DNA from: Bacillota bacterium | GTDB taxonomy: Bacteria; Bacillota; Clostridia; Acetivibrionales; DSM-1351 | Direction of reading: 5' to 3' | NCBI GenBank assembly: GCA_023443515.1 | Contig: JAEZUC010000062.1 | Coordinates: 1-31,561 of the forward strand | DNA: 31,561 nucleotides | Shown here: positions 24,528 through 31,561 of the stretch, piece after piece | Layout: each line of letters begins with the position of its first letter | How positions within the stretch are numbered: position 1 is the first letter of the stretch | Notes under the pieces: model-generated | The model's input: the letters and a program-made list of their open reading frames with translations, nothing else | The model's database searches: none | What the model was told of the DNA's origin: nothing | Translations under genes and position numbers: made by a program

Positions 24528-25322
24528 TCAAGCATAAGTAAATGGATCAGCTTCCATTTTACTACAAATTATATCAATTTCCTTAAATTTCTTTTTTAGT
24601 GTATCTCGTAATTTGGGGAGGAGCATTCGTTCTGTTGCAAAATGCCCCGCATCAACGATACAAAGGCCCATTTGTGCTGCATCCAGCGCAGTATGGTATT
24701 TTATATCACCTGTTACTAAAACATCCACCTTGCGTTTTTTTAAGTTCTCCAGATCGTCATCAAAGCTGCCGCAAAACACTGCAATATTTTTTACCTTTTC
24801 AGGTTTTTTACCTATTATCCTGACATTCTCTATACCTAAGTTTTTCTTTATATCTTTTACAAATTCATCAAAGCTCTTATAATTTAGTAATTCTCCTATT
24901 TTACCCATTCCTAAATCACAATTCAATCCCTTAGGAATATACGGTTTTAAATTCTGACAATTTGTCAGGTGTAAGCACTCTGCCAAAGTATCATTAACTC
25001 CGCCTGGTGCAGTATCAAGATTTGTATGTGCACTAACAACAGAGATATCGTTTTTTATAAGATTTGCAATATGTTGCCCCTTAAAAGTTTCCATATCTAT
25101 CGATTTCAGCTTTGAAAAGATAAAAGGATGATGTGAAATAATCATTTGAGCACCACATCCTGAAGCTTCAGAAATCACATCAGATGTTATGTCCATACAA
25201 AGAAGTATCTTTGTGACATTACTTTCTCTGTTACCTACCATTAACCCTACATTATCCCACTCCTCAGCATACCGCCAAGGTGCAATTTCATTTAAATAAT
25301 CAATTATATCTCCTACGTTCAT
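24528..25322 (-). CDS. Nif3-like dinuclear metal-centre protein
   Basis: This 264-residue protein belongs to the Nif3/YbgI/YqfO family of hexameric proteins with a two-metal site; molecular function is not settled. Metal-site motifs are visible: EEWDNVGLMVG at the N-terminus, IISHHPFIF (His-His), SAHTNLD, and near the C-terminus DAGHFATE. The frame has an upstream GTG at 25331, but AAGGGTGGAG fits better with the ATG at 25322. It follows trmK with a 26-nt gap, the same order as yqfN-yqfO in Bacillus, so the two are probably co-transcribed. Confidence 0.92.
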   Translation of the reverse strand: MNVGDIIDYLNEIAPWRYAEEWDNVGLMVGNRESNVTKILLCMDITSDVISEASGCGAQMIISHHPFIFSKLKSIDMETFKGQHIANLIKNDISVVSAHTNLDTAPGGVNDTLAECLHLTNCQNLKPYIPKGLNCDLGMGKIGELLNYKSFDEFVKDIKKNLGIENVRIIGKKPEKVKNIAVFCGSFDDDLENLKKRKVDVLVTGDIKYHTALDAAQMGLCIVDAGHFATERMLLPKLRDTLKKKFKEIDIICSKMEADPFTYA

Positions 25323-25348
25323 GTTCTCCACCCTTATAAATAATCAAT

Positions 25349-26041
25349 TTATAGTTTTTTAATCAGGCTTAAATACTCTTCCTTTTGCCTTGCATATTGG
25401 CTTTTAAGCTCATCATTTTCTTTCATATCTTTTAACTGCTCAAGTACCCTGTCAATCTGCTTTACCTTCATTCTACAAAAAGAATCCAGTAACGGATCTT
25501 TCTTGTTAATAAGGCTTTGTCCAACATGAAGTTCAAAATCAGAGTATTCTTTCTTAATGCCATTGAAATTAGCGGATAAAACACAATAGAATTTGGGGCC
25601 TTCCGCAACCATCTCTTCATCATATATTTCAAAAGCATTTTCATACAGCCATTTTCGTACAACGTGAAGGTCATTCATAGGCTGCAATACCAGTGTCTTA
25701 GTACTAACCGCTTTTGGCTTATTGGCCTCTAAAAGCTCTGTCAGAAGTGTTCCGCCCATTCCTGCAATGATTATTGAATCAGCTTCGTTGATTTCTATAG
25801 TATCCAAACCATTGCCAAGTCTTGTTTCGATCTTTTCCGATAGTTTATATAAAGAAATATTGTTACTTGCCATCTTTACAGGCCCTATTTTAACATCTGA
25901 CGCAATTGCCTTTTGGCAAACACCGTTCTGAACCAGATAAATAGGAATATAAGCATGGTCAGTTCCTATATCAGCCAACACATTACATTTAGGAACTTTA
26001 TCAGCAATTAATTTAAGCCTTCCCTTTAAATTTAAAATCAA
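25349..26041 (-). CDS. trmK: tRNA (adenine22-N1)-methyltransferase
   Basis: This 230-residue SAM-dependent enzyme methylates N1 of A22 in tRNA. The N-terminal Rossmann fold shows VLADIGTDHAYIP (SAM loop) and ASDVKIGPVKMA, then IIIAGMGGTLLTELL; the C-terminal third is a helical coiled coil as in TrmK/YqfN. GGAGG occurs 5 nt before a TTG at 26041, giving this start; the longer frame from 26053 would put the ribosome site inside the gene. Position between rpoD and the Nif3-like gene is the standard Firmicute arrangement. Confidence 0.9.
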   Translation of the reverse strand: MILNLKGRLKLIADKVPKCNVLADIGTDHAYIPIYLVQNGVCQKAIASDVKIGPVKMASNNISLYKLSEKIETRLGNGLDTIEINEADSIIIAGMGGTLLTELLEANKPKAVSTKTLVLQPMNDLHVVRKWLYENAFEIYDEEMVAEGPKFYCVLSANFNGIKKEYSDFELHVGQSLINKKDPLLDSFCRMKVKQIDRVLEQLKDMKENDELKSQYARQKEEYLSLIKKL

Positions 26042-26095
26042 AACATCCTCCAAAAATTGTAACTAATATCGTGATTTTCGGTATTACCAGATTAA

Positions 26096-26125
26096 ATTAT
26101 ACACATACTAAAGATAATTAATCAA
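26096..26125 (-). promoter_or_regulatory. Promoter of trmK-Nif3 operon
   Basis: On the minus strand TTGATT (26120-26125) and TATAAT (26096-26101) are 18 bp apart. The -35 lies back to back with another TTGATT on the plus strand (26129-26134), forming an AATCAA-n3-TTGATT palindrome between the divergent genes. Confidence 0.6.
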
Positions 26126-26173
26126 CGATTGATTTTGAAAGTAGGACACAAAATATGAAATGAGGTATCTTCT

Positions 26174-26347
26174 GTGAGCTTTTTCAGAAATAAGAACAGT
26201 GAAAACGATATTGAAACCCCAATATCAAGCACCCTTTTAGGAAGGGACATTTTAGGAGTTAATCCAAATAACCCTGCGCTAAATAAAACAACTATCGATT
26301 TGCAGGACGAAAAGTTAAGTACTGACTATACTAGCAAAATTAAATAA
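26174..26347 (+). CDS. Small 57-residue protein, unknown
   Basis: This GTG-start gene encodes 57 residues, soluble and polar, with FFRNKNSENDIE at the start and GRDILGVNPNNPALNKTTID in the middle. I do not recognise a family. Evidence that it is real: GAGG lies 8 nt before the GTG, the frame is free of rare features, and a perfect terminator hairpin begins just after the TAA. The upstream promoter is weak. It is divergent from trmK and convergent with the tRNA genes. Confidence 0.6.
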   Translation: MSFFRNKNSENDIETPISSTLLGRDILGVNPNNPALNKTTIDLQDEKLSTDYTSKIK

Positions 26348-26348
26348 A

Positions 26349-26383
26349 ATAAAAAGAACACGTTTTACGCGTGTTCTTTTTAT
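26349..26383. terminator. Bidirectional terminator between the small gene and tRNA genes
   Basis: AAAAAGAACACG (26351-26362) pairs perfectly with CGTGTTCTTTTT (26370-26381) around a 7-nt loop, and the A/T flanks extend the pairing. It can end transcription of the 57-codon gene (+) and of the tRNA pair (-), whose CCA ends at 26385. Confidence 0.88.
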
Positions 26384-26384
26384 T

Positions 26385-26461
26385 TGGTGGGCCTTCAGGG
26401 ACTCGAACCCCGGCCCACCCGGTTATGAGCCGGTTGCTCTAACCAACTGAGCTAAAGGCCC
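26385..26461 (-). tRNA. tRNA with CAU anticodon, probably tRNA-Ile2 (or Met)
   Basis: A complete 77-nt cloverleaf with encoded CCA. It has acceptor GGGCCTT/AAGGCCC, D-arm AGCTCAGTTGGTTAGAGC, anticodon loop CTCATAA and T-loop GGTTCGAGTCC. The anticodon is CAU. The loop CTCATAA, the C4/C5 acceptor bases and discriminator A resemble isoleucine tRNAs whose C34 becomes lysidine (TilS), rather than the TTCATAC-type elongator Met tRNA. It is not an initiator: the acceptor has a G1-C72 pair. Confidence 0.9.
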
Positions 26462-26465
26462 GAAT

Positions 26466-26541
26466 TGGCTCCTCAAGTAGGACTTGAACCTACGACCCTG
26501 CGGTTAACAGCCGCATGCTCTACCGACTGAGCTATTGAGGA
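26466..26541 (-). tRNA. tRNA-Asn (GUU)
   Basis: A 76-nt cloverleaf with encoded CCA. The acceptor TCCTCAA pairs with TTGAGGA, the anticodon loop is CTGTTAA (anticodon GTT) and the T-loop is GGTTCAAGTCC. It lies 4 nt upstream of the CAU tRNA and is transcribed first in the same unit. Confidence 0.95.
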
Positions 26542-26592
26542 ATATCTCTATACCACTCATTTGAGGGCTTTGCTCTCGCGAGCACATAAACT

Positions 26593-26621
26593 ATTATACT
26601 TACGAACTCCAAACTGGTCAA
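26593..26621 (-). promoter_or_regulatory. Promoter of the tRNA pair
   Basis: On the minus strand TTGACC (26616-26621) and a perfect TATAAT (26593-26598) are exactly 17 bp apart. Transcription would start about 45 nt before tRNA-Asn. The short leader holds a TGCTC-GCGA-GAGCA tetraloop hairpin. Confidence 0.75.
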
Positions 26622-26740
26622 CACCAAAATAACCATAAATAGACTATTTAAAAGGTTTATTGTCGTTTTTCTAACTTATAATAAACCAATCGAATAATAG
26701 CTATTATTTTTAATTCTCTAAATTATGACTATTAAGGTGC

Positions 26741-26777
26741 AAAAAAACCCCCTATCCTTGATTTTCCGGATAGCGGG
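26741..26777 (-). terminator. Rho-independent terminator of the dnaG-rpoD operon
   Basis: On the minus strand CCCGCTATCC pairs with GGATAGGGGG (9 of 10 pairs; 26748-26777), followed by seven T residues (26741-26747). It lies just past the rpoD stop. Confidence 0.88.
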
Positions 26778-26785
26778 TCTATAGG

Positions 26786-27865
26786 TTAGTCTAAATAATC
26801 CTTTAACTTTTTGCTTCTGCTTGGATGTCTCAATTTTCTTAACGCCTTTGCCTCTATTTGACGAATACGTTCTCTGGTTACATTAAACTCCTTACCAACT
26901 TCCTCAAGAGTTCTTGCCCTTCCATCATCCAAACCAAATCTCAGTCTCAGAACCTTCTCTTCACGTGCAGTTAATGTGTCTAGCACATCAATGAGCTGTT
27001 CTTTAAGCAAAGTAAATGCAGCCGCTTCAGCAGGTGCAGGAGCATCATCATCGGGAATAAAGTCACCCAAATGACTGTCTTCCTCTTCTCCAATAGGAGT
27101 TTCCAGTGATACCGGCTCTTGTGAAATTTTCATTATTTCACGAACCTTATCTACAGACATACCAATTTCTTTTGCAATTTCATCAGGCTGTGGTTCTCTG
27201 CCCAATTCCTGCAACAGTTGCCTTGAAACCCTGATTAATTTATTGATAGTTTCTACCATATGAACAGGAATACGTATAGTCCTTGCCTGGTCGGCAATTG
27301 CCCTTGTTATAGCTTGTCTTATCCACCATGTGGCATAGGTACTGAATTTGAAACCTCTTCTATAATCGAATTTTTCAACTGCCTTAATTAATCCGAGATT
27401 ACCCTCCTGAATCAAGTCAAGGAACTGCATTCCTCTACCAACATACCTTTTTGCTATACTAACAACAAGCCTTAGATTAGCCTCTGCTAATCTCCTTTTT
27501 GCTTCTATATCACCGTTTTCCATTCTATGAGCGAGATCGATTTCTTCATCTGCTGATAGAAGGGGGACTTTACCAATTTCTTTAAGGTACATACGTACAG
27601 GGTCATCTATACTTATACCTTCCGGAATACTAATATCAAGTTCCTCATCCGTAAGCTGAATCTCTTCCATTTCAGCTTCCATATCCCCGACTACATCAAC
27701 ACCCATTGTTTCAAGTGTTTCGTATATTTTTTCAATGTGCTCCGGCTCAAGCTCGATTTCCTCAAAGGCATCCATAATCTCTTTGTAGGTTAGCATTCCT
27801 TTTTGCTTTCCTCTGTCAATTAGTTCTTTTAGTAATGCCTTTCTACTTTCCTGACTATGTTTCAC
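26786..27865 (-). CDS. rpoD: Primary sigma factor RpoD/SigA
   Basis: This 359-residue housekeeping sigma factor directs RNA polymerase to -10/-35 promoters. Regions visible in order are an N-terminal 1.1-like domain (MKHSQESRKALLKELIDRGK), region 1.2 (DDPVRMYLKEIGKVPLLSAD), region 2 with the -10-binding YATWWIRQAITRAIADQ and core-binding GNLGLIKAVEKFDYRRGFKF, region 3 (IPVHMVETINKL), and region 4 with RLRFGLDDGRARTLEEVG and the -35-binding helix VTRERIRQIEAKALRKLRHP. It starts with GTG at 27865 after a strong AAAGGAGGG. It lies 24 nt after dnaG in the macromolecular synthesis operon. Confidence 0.97.
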   Translation of the reverse strand: MKHSQESRKALLKELIDRGKQKGMLTYKEIMDAFEEIELEPEHIEKIYETLETMGVDVVGDMEAEMEEIQLTDEELDISIPEGISIDDPVRMYLKEIGKVPLLSADEEIDLAHRMENGDIEAKRRLAEANLRLVVSIAKRYVGRGMQFLDLIQEGNLGLIKAVEKFDYRRGFKFSTYATWWIRQAITRAIADQARTIRIPVHMVETINKLIRVSRQLLQELGREPQPDEIAKEIGMSVDKVREIMKISQEPVSLETPIGEEEDSHLGDFIPDDDAPAPAEAAAFTLLKEQLIDVLDTLTAREEKVLRLRFGLDDGRARTLEEVGKEFNVTRERIRQIEAKALRKLRHPSRSKKLKDYLD

Positions 27866-27889
27866 TTATTTCCCTCCTTTCGAGCTCAA

Positions 27890-29707
27890 TTACAAACCTT
27901 TTTTCTTTATAGCTATATTCGATACAATACTGCTTAATTCCCGATTTAATAATTCAACATCTCCTTCTGTCAGATCACTTCTCTTTTTAAGCTCGATTAT
28001 TACATTTTTTCTTTCTTCCAAGCTAAACAGGTCTATCTTTCTAATTATATCCAAAGCCGCTTTTTTATTATCCTCAAATATGCTCTGTGACTGCACTATA
28101 TTTGCAAAACTTTCTGCCATTCCGGGAGAAAGCTTATTTAATATTTCACCCGTTAATATCCCTGCCTTACTTTCAATTCTTTCGACTGCAAAATCGAATG
28201 CATTTTTTACTTCATCCGATTCAAACCTGCCCCAACCGGCAATATCTTTAATACTATAATATACACTATTATCTAGACATATAGTTGCCAACAGCATTAA
28301 TTGCAGTCTGATCAAACGTTCTTCCTGATTTTTAACTACTGTACTCTTTCTTATTGGATTTCGGCTAAAGTTACTTTTACTTGGTACTTGTTTTTTTAAA
28401 TTAATTTCTGTGTCTTTTTGCTGCTTTACCATTTCTGATAAAATTGATTGTGTACTTACACCCAACTCGTCAGATAATTTTTTTACATAAAGTTCTTTTT
28501 CTACATTATTGTCAATTTTGTCCAATATAAGTACAGCTTTATCAAGAAACCTAACTTTTCCTTCATTTGTTGAGGTATCTATACCTTTTTTTAGTATACC
28601 AAGCTTAAAATCAAGCAAACCCTTGGATGTATCAACAAGCCTTTTAAATTCTGCAACACCGTGAGTTTTAATAAATTCATCAGGATCCTTGCCTGATGGG
28701 ATTGTTAAAACCCTAACGCTACAGCCAATTTCATTTAATAAATCAAGGCTTCTGAATGCAGCAGCCTGGCCAGCTGAATCAGAATCAAAGGAAAGAACTA
28801 TTTCTTCAGTGTACTTCTTCAAAAGTCTGCCTTGATTTTCTGTCAATGCTGTACCCAACGGAGCAACTGAATTTATTATTCCACTTTGGTGTAATGATAT
28901 AACATCCATGTAACCTTCTGATAAAATCAGTTGTTTGGAGCAAGCACTTTTTGCAAAATTCAAGGCATACAAGTGTTTACCTTTCTGATAAACTTCAGTT
29001 TCAGGAGAATTCATGTATTTTGGCTGAGACGAATCAAGAACTCTCCCTCCAAAGGCAATCACATTTCCTCTTATATCAAATATGGGAAACATAATCCTGC
29101 CTCTAAATCTATCGTAAATTTTTCCACTTTCTTCCTTATATATAACAAGCCCACTTTTAAAAATGGATGAATCACTAAAGCCTTTTGACTTTAAGTGTTT
29201 AAAAAGTGTATCATATCTGTCCTCGGCATAACCTATACCAAACTTGGCTACAGTTTGTTTCTGTATCCTCCTGCTCATTAAGTATGAATTAGGAAGAATA
29301 TTCTTCTCGTTATTAAGGTTATCTCTAAAGAACCTAGCTGCTTCAAGGTTTATATCCAAGAGTTCCCTTTTTAATTCGGCTTTTTCGTCATTACGACCAC
29401 CTTCAGTTATATCAGGAATCTGAATTTTTGCCCTATCTGCGAGAAACCTCAAGGCTTCCGGGAAATCCAGATTCTCAATTGACATAATAAAGTGTATAAC
29501 GTTTCCGCCTTTACCGCACCCAAAACAATGAAAAATCTGTTTTACAGGCTCAACAGAAAATGATGCTGTCTTTTCATTATGAAAAGGACATTTACCAAAA
29601 AAATTCTTTCCTTTCTTCTCCAGCTTGACATATTCCGATATAACACCGACAATGTCATTACTTACTCTTATTTCTTCAATAAGGTCGTCTGGAAATAAAT
29701 TAGCCAT
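27890..29707 (-). CDS. dnaG: DNA primase
   Basis: This 605-residue primase makes RNA primers for DNA replication. It has an N-terminal zinc-binding domain (CPFH...HCFGCGKGG, ligands C40, H43, C61 and C64), then the RNA polymerase core with the TOPRIM segment LILSEGYMDVISLHQSG and DSDSAGQAAA, and a C-terminal helicase-binding region. The frame extends three codons up to a TTG, but the ATG at 29707 gives the family's usual start (MANLFPDDLIEEI). The ribosome site is weak either way. It is the first gene of the dnaG-rpoD operon. Confidence 0.96.
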   Translation of the reverse strand: MANLFPDDLIEEIRVSNDIVGVISEYVKLEKKGKNFFGKCPFHNEKTASFSVEPVKQIFHCFGCGKGGNVIHFIMSIENLDFPEALRFLADRAKIQIPDITEGGRNDEKAELKRELLDINLEAARFFRDNLNNEKNILPNSYLMSRRIQKQTVAKFGIGYAEDRYDTLFKHLKSKGFSDSSIFKSGLVIYKEESGKIYDRFRGRIMFPIFDIRGNVIAFGGRVLDSSQPKYMNSPETEVYQKGKHLYALNFAKSACSKQLILSEGYMDVISLHQSGIINSVAPLGTALTENQGRLLKKYTEEIVLSFDSDSAGQAAAFRSLDLLNEIGCSVRVLTIPSGKDPDEFIKTHGVAEFKRLVDTSKGLLDFKLGILKKGIDTSTNEGKVRFLDKAVLILDKIDNNVEKELYVKKLSDELGVSTQSILSEMVKQQKDTEINLKKQVPSKSNFSRNPIRKSTVVKNQEERLIRLQLMLLATICLDNSVYYSIKDIAGWGRFESDEVKNAFDFAVERIESKAGILTGEILNKLSPGMAESFANIVQSQSIFEDNKKAALDIIRKIDLFSLEERKNVIIELKKRSDLTEGDVELLNRELSSIVSNIAIKKKGL

Positions 29708-29889
29708 TATGCTCAATATCCCTATCTACTTATTTTTACTTATACGCAAATATTATAGACATATCTGCTACAAATTATTTTAAACCTAGCCAAAATCACT
29801 TAATATGTGTTCGACATTATTATTAATAATCCTTCTTTTTTAATAATATTTTTAATAACAAATTCAATCAATAAAGCCTTAAATCGCAC

Positions 29890-29919
29890 AAAAAAAGCAT
29901 GTTCTGTTAGAACATACTT
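29890..29919 (-). terminator. Rho-independent terminator after the DUF6514-like gene
   Basis: On the minus strand AAGTATGTTCT pairs with AGAACATGCTT (11 bp including one T-G, 3-nt loop; 29895-29919), running into a seven-T tract (29890-29896). It is 26 nt past the stop of the 96-residue gene. Confidence 0.85.
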
Positions 29920-29945
29920 TATAATCCAATTAAAATATTTGCTTT

Positions 29946-30236
29946 TTATGCTATGCAGTCATATATAACATCATAAACGCTTACCGGAGTAACTGAATTC
30001 GAGTATAGCAAATAAATAAGGTTATTTATACCTGTTTTGGACGGAAGGACGTCCGGAATAACTGCCTTTTCAGTTCTTCCCTTATCATTTTCCATGATTA
30101 CCTGTATACCATACATAGTAGCGGAATTAGTCTGTTCACTTGCAATAAGATAGTACTTTAGATATAGTTCCTTTACCTTACCTTCGGAGACAACTACTTT
30201 CTTTGTGTAAATAAGATTGGTTTCATAATCTCTCAT
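29946..30236 (-). CDS. DUF6514-like small protein, unknown function
   Basis: This 96-residue soluble protein is probably of the DUF6514 family found in clostridia. It has an N-terminal strand-rich half (NLIYTKKVVVSEGKVKELYL, then YYLIASEQT and YGIQVIMEN) and a C-terminal helix pair ending NSVTPVSVYDVIYDCI, the most conserved part of such proteins. No function is known. The ATG follows AGGAGG by 9 nt. It is monocistronic with its own terminator, upstream of dnaG but not co-transcribed with it. Confidence 0.7.
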   Translation of the reverse strand: MRDYETNLIYTKKVVVSEGKVKELYLKYYLIASEQTNSATMYGIQVIMENDKGRTEKAVIPDVLPSKTGINNLIYLLYSNSVTPVSVYDVIYDCIA

Positions 30237-30393
30237 TCCCGCACTCCTCCTTCGTATTTCTTATGTTAATTATAATATATTGTTATATATTAAACTATAC
30301 AAAAGTTTTATTCTAATTCGACCAACTTTACATAAATGAATTACAAAACACGATATAATATGTCGAATAATAGATTATTATCAATTATTAACA

Positions 30394-30422
30394 TTGATGT
30401 TCTAAAATTTAAGTGTTACTAT
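30394..30422 (+). promoter_or_regulatory. Promoter with overlapping palindrome upstream of small membrane protein
   Basis: TTGATG (30394-30399) and TACTAT (30417-30422) are 17 bp apart. The -10 is part of a perfect inverted repeat TTACTAT-n7-ATAGTAA (30416-30436), a possible operator. The gene starts about 100 nt downstream behind a GGGGGG ribosome site. Confidence 0.45.
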
Positions 30423-30525
30423 TTTATTTATAGTAATTCGTTTTTTATATCTTAAAACCAAGAATATGTATATTCTTAAAATTTTCAAATTAAAATCAGA
30501 TGCTTAATATTTAGGGGGGTAATAG

Positions 30526-30813
30526 ATGAATAGTAATCAAAAAGATAAAAAAGCCAAGCTTAGTATGTTAAGTTCGGCTATATGCAATATGGCTGATTTA
30601 CCGAAAAAGATGATTAAATATGCCACTCCGGTTGCACTTTTATTGATAATACTAGGAACGGTATTTTTTATAATCAACAGAATGAGTAATAGCTATAGCA
30701 GTATACTTGATAATACAGCAACTTCTTTTATTATCAACAGCTTTTATGTTTTGTGTGAGTTTCTCATTGCAGCCTTTGTAATTGACATTGTTGTTAAAAA
30801 AAAGAGTACCTAA
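30526..30813 (+). CDS. Small two-helix membrane protein, unknown
   Basis: This 95-residue protein has a polar, Lys-rich N-terminal tail (~1-30) and two hydrophobic segments (about 32-50 and 66-90), ending with VVKKKST. I do not recognise the family. The ATG follows a strong GGGGGGTAATAG. A promoter and a GC-rich terminator frame it as a single-gene unit. Confidence 0.65.
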   Translation: MNSNQKDKKAKLSMLSSAICNMADLPKKMIKYATPVALLLIILGTVFFIINRMSNSYSSILDNTATSFIINSFYVLCEFLIAAFVIDIVVKKKST

Positions 30814-30852
30814 AGCATAATTACTTTAACCACATATTTTATCAATCGCTTT

Positions 30853-30882
30853 GCGGGCCCCTCTGACGGGGACCGCATTTTT
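30853..30882 (+). terminator. Rho-independent terminator of the small membrane protein gene
   Basis: GCGG and CCCC pair with GGGG and CCGC around a 6-nt loop (30853-30876; eight pairs, one G/A mismatch), followed by A and five T residues. It lies 40 nt past the stop. Confidence 0.85.
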
Positions 30883-30900
30883 CATATTTCAAGGTATCAA

Positions 30901-30939
30901 AAAAAGACTGCTGAACATTGAATGTCCAACAGCCTTTTT
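30901..30939 (-). terminator. Rho-independent terminator after secF
   Basis: Eighteen-nt arms (30901-30918 and 30922-30939) surround a 3-nt loop. The three imperfect positions are G-T pairs on the minus strand but A-C mismatches on the plus strand, so it serves the minus-strand secF gene. It is followed by T residues at the 3' side. Confidence 0.85.
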
Positions 30940-30946
30940 TTATTTA

Positions 30947-31561
30947 TTAAGCATTTGCAGGTTTCCCCGGAATCTTTTTCTTTTTCTGGCTTTCCTTCCA
31001 CATTACATATAATGGGCTTGCAATGAATATTGATGAATAACAGCCTGCTGAAATACCAATAATCAAAGGGAAGCTGAATTGTTCCATTGAATTGATTCCG
31101 TTTACTTTAGCGAATATATATACAGTTGTTATTGCTATTAGAGATGTCACAACTGTGTTTATTGATCTGTTCAAAGTTTGAATTATACTGCTGTTTACCA
31201 ATTCAGGAAGAGGTACTTTCCTGAGAAGTCTGTTGTTTTCTCTTATACGGTCATAGATTATAACTGTATCATTCATTGAGTAACCGACAACAGTAAGTAT
31301 CGCAGCAATAAAAGATTCATTTAAAGGTATCTGGAAAATAACATAAACAGCAAGCATTATCATAATATCGTGTACAACCCCCACAATTGCAAATACACCT
31401 GCTGATAAGCCTGACATAGCTTTAAATCTATACCAAACATAAAGTATAATCAATATAAAGGCTATAGCAACAGCTTTAAAACCGTTGTTCATTATTTCCT
31501 TACCAATGTATGGTTCAACACTTTCTTCACTGACAACAGGGTCTTTAGCAGTTAGTTTAAA
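30947..31561 (-). CDS. secF: Protein translocase subunit SecF, C-terminal part
   Basis: The gene runs off the right edge; 204 residues of the C-terminal part are present. The frame stays open to 31561, upstream of an internal ATG at 31492 (SVEPYIGKEI precedes MNNGFKA). Visible are the hallmark VVGYSMNDTVIIYDRIREN of the SecD/SecF family and five hydrophobic segments. SecF and SecD use the proton-motive force to help late steps of Sec protein export and pull substrates to the outer face. SecD would normally lie just beyond, upstream on the same strand. A strong terminator follows the stop. Confidence 0.95.
   Translation of the reverse strand, partial: FKLTAKDPVVSEESVEPYIGKEIMNNGFKAVAIAFILIILYVWYRFKAMSGLSAGVFAIVGVVHDIMIMLAVYVIFQIPLNESFIAAILTVVGYSMNDTVIIYDRIRENNRLLRKVPLPELVNSSIIQTLNRSINTVVTSLIAITTVYIFAKVNGINSMEQFSFPLIIGISAGCYSSIFIASPLYVMWKESQKKKKIPGKPANA

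Noticed and set aside
1..31561. CRISPR array, insertion sequence, integron or prophage
   Set aside because: No regularly spaced direct repeats, no transposase or integrase motif and no phage structural gene were seen in any frame.

Overview
The window looks like chromosomal DNA of a low-GC, spore-forming, anaerobic Firmicute of class Clostridia. I infer a Ruminiclostridium/cellulolytic-clostridium type. The support is AT-rich DNA with strong GGAGG ribosome sites and frequent TTG/GTG starts, a type III glutamine synthetase, a ferredoxin-dependent 2-oxoacid oxidoreductase, two small ferredoxins, a PdaB-like sporulation deacetylase, and the dnaG-rpoD-trmK-Nif3 gene order typical of Firmicutes. 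Most genes are ordinary core or housekeeping genes. I see no CRISPR array, prophage, insertion sequence or integrase.

Left part (1-8.2 kb). Two homologous, near-consensus promoters point leftward off the window, as upstream of a stable-RNA operon. Next come a membrane-anchored Mrr-like protein (+), a PdaB-like deacetylase (-), an M24 peptidase with an AlkZ-related protein (-), a small membrane protein (-), a histidine-rich YmaF-family protein (+), a membrane transglutaminase-like protein (-), and glnN (+) behind a leader of about 170 nt with two hairpins.

Middle part (8.2-20 kb), all on the minus strand. An ABC ATPase, FtsX-type permease, response regulator and histidine kinase overlap or abut in one operon, as in envelope-stress/peptide-antibiotic detoxification modules. 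Upstream lies a four-gene VorB/Kor-type 2-oxoacid:ferredoxin oxidoreductase cluster (ferredoxin, alpha, beta, gamma) with an unusually long, hairpin-rich gap after the ferredoxin gene. Further upstream are a membrane-anchored MutS-like ATPase, a P-loop ATPase and TcdA in a tight operon, and then an FMN-dependent reductase.

Right part (20-31.6 kb). A secreted or anchored hypothetical protein, an amidohydrolase, a 4Fe-4S ferredoxin (+) and a ZapA protein with a very long coiled coil are followed by a decayed bioB-bioD remnant abutting the terminator of the RNase P RNA gene. Then come Nif3-like and trmK, a 57-codon GTG-start gene (+), two tRNA genes (Asn, and a CAU tRNA probably of the Ile2 type), rpoD, dnaG, a DUF6514-like protein, a small membrane protein (+) and the 5'-truncated end of secF at the right edge. 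Rho-independent terminators separate most of these units.

The points most worth a second look are the bioB/bioD decay beside rnpB, the glnN leader (possible ANTAR-type hairpin), the structured gap in the vor/kor operon, the MutS-like membrane ATPase operon, the small GTG-start gene and the tandem promoters at the left edge. I found no clearly new multi-gene system.
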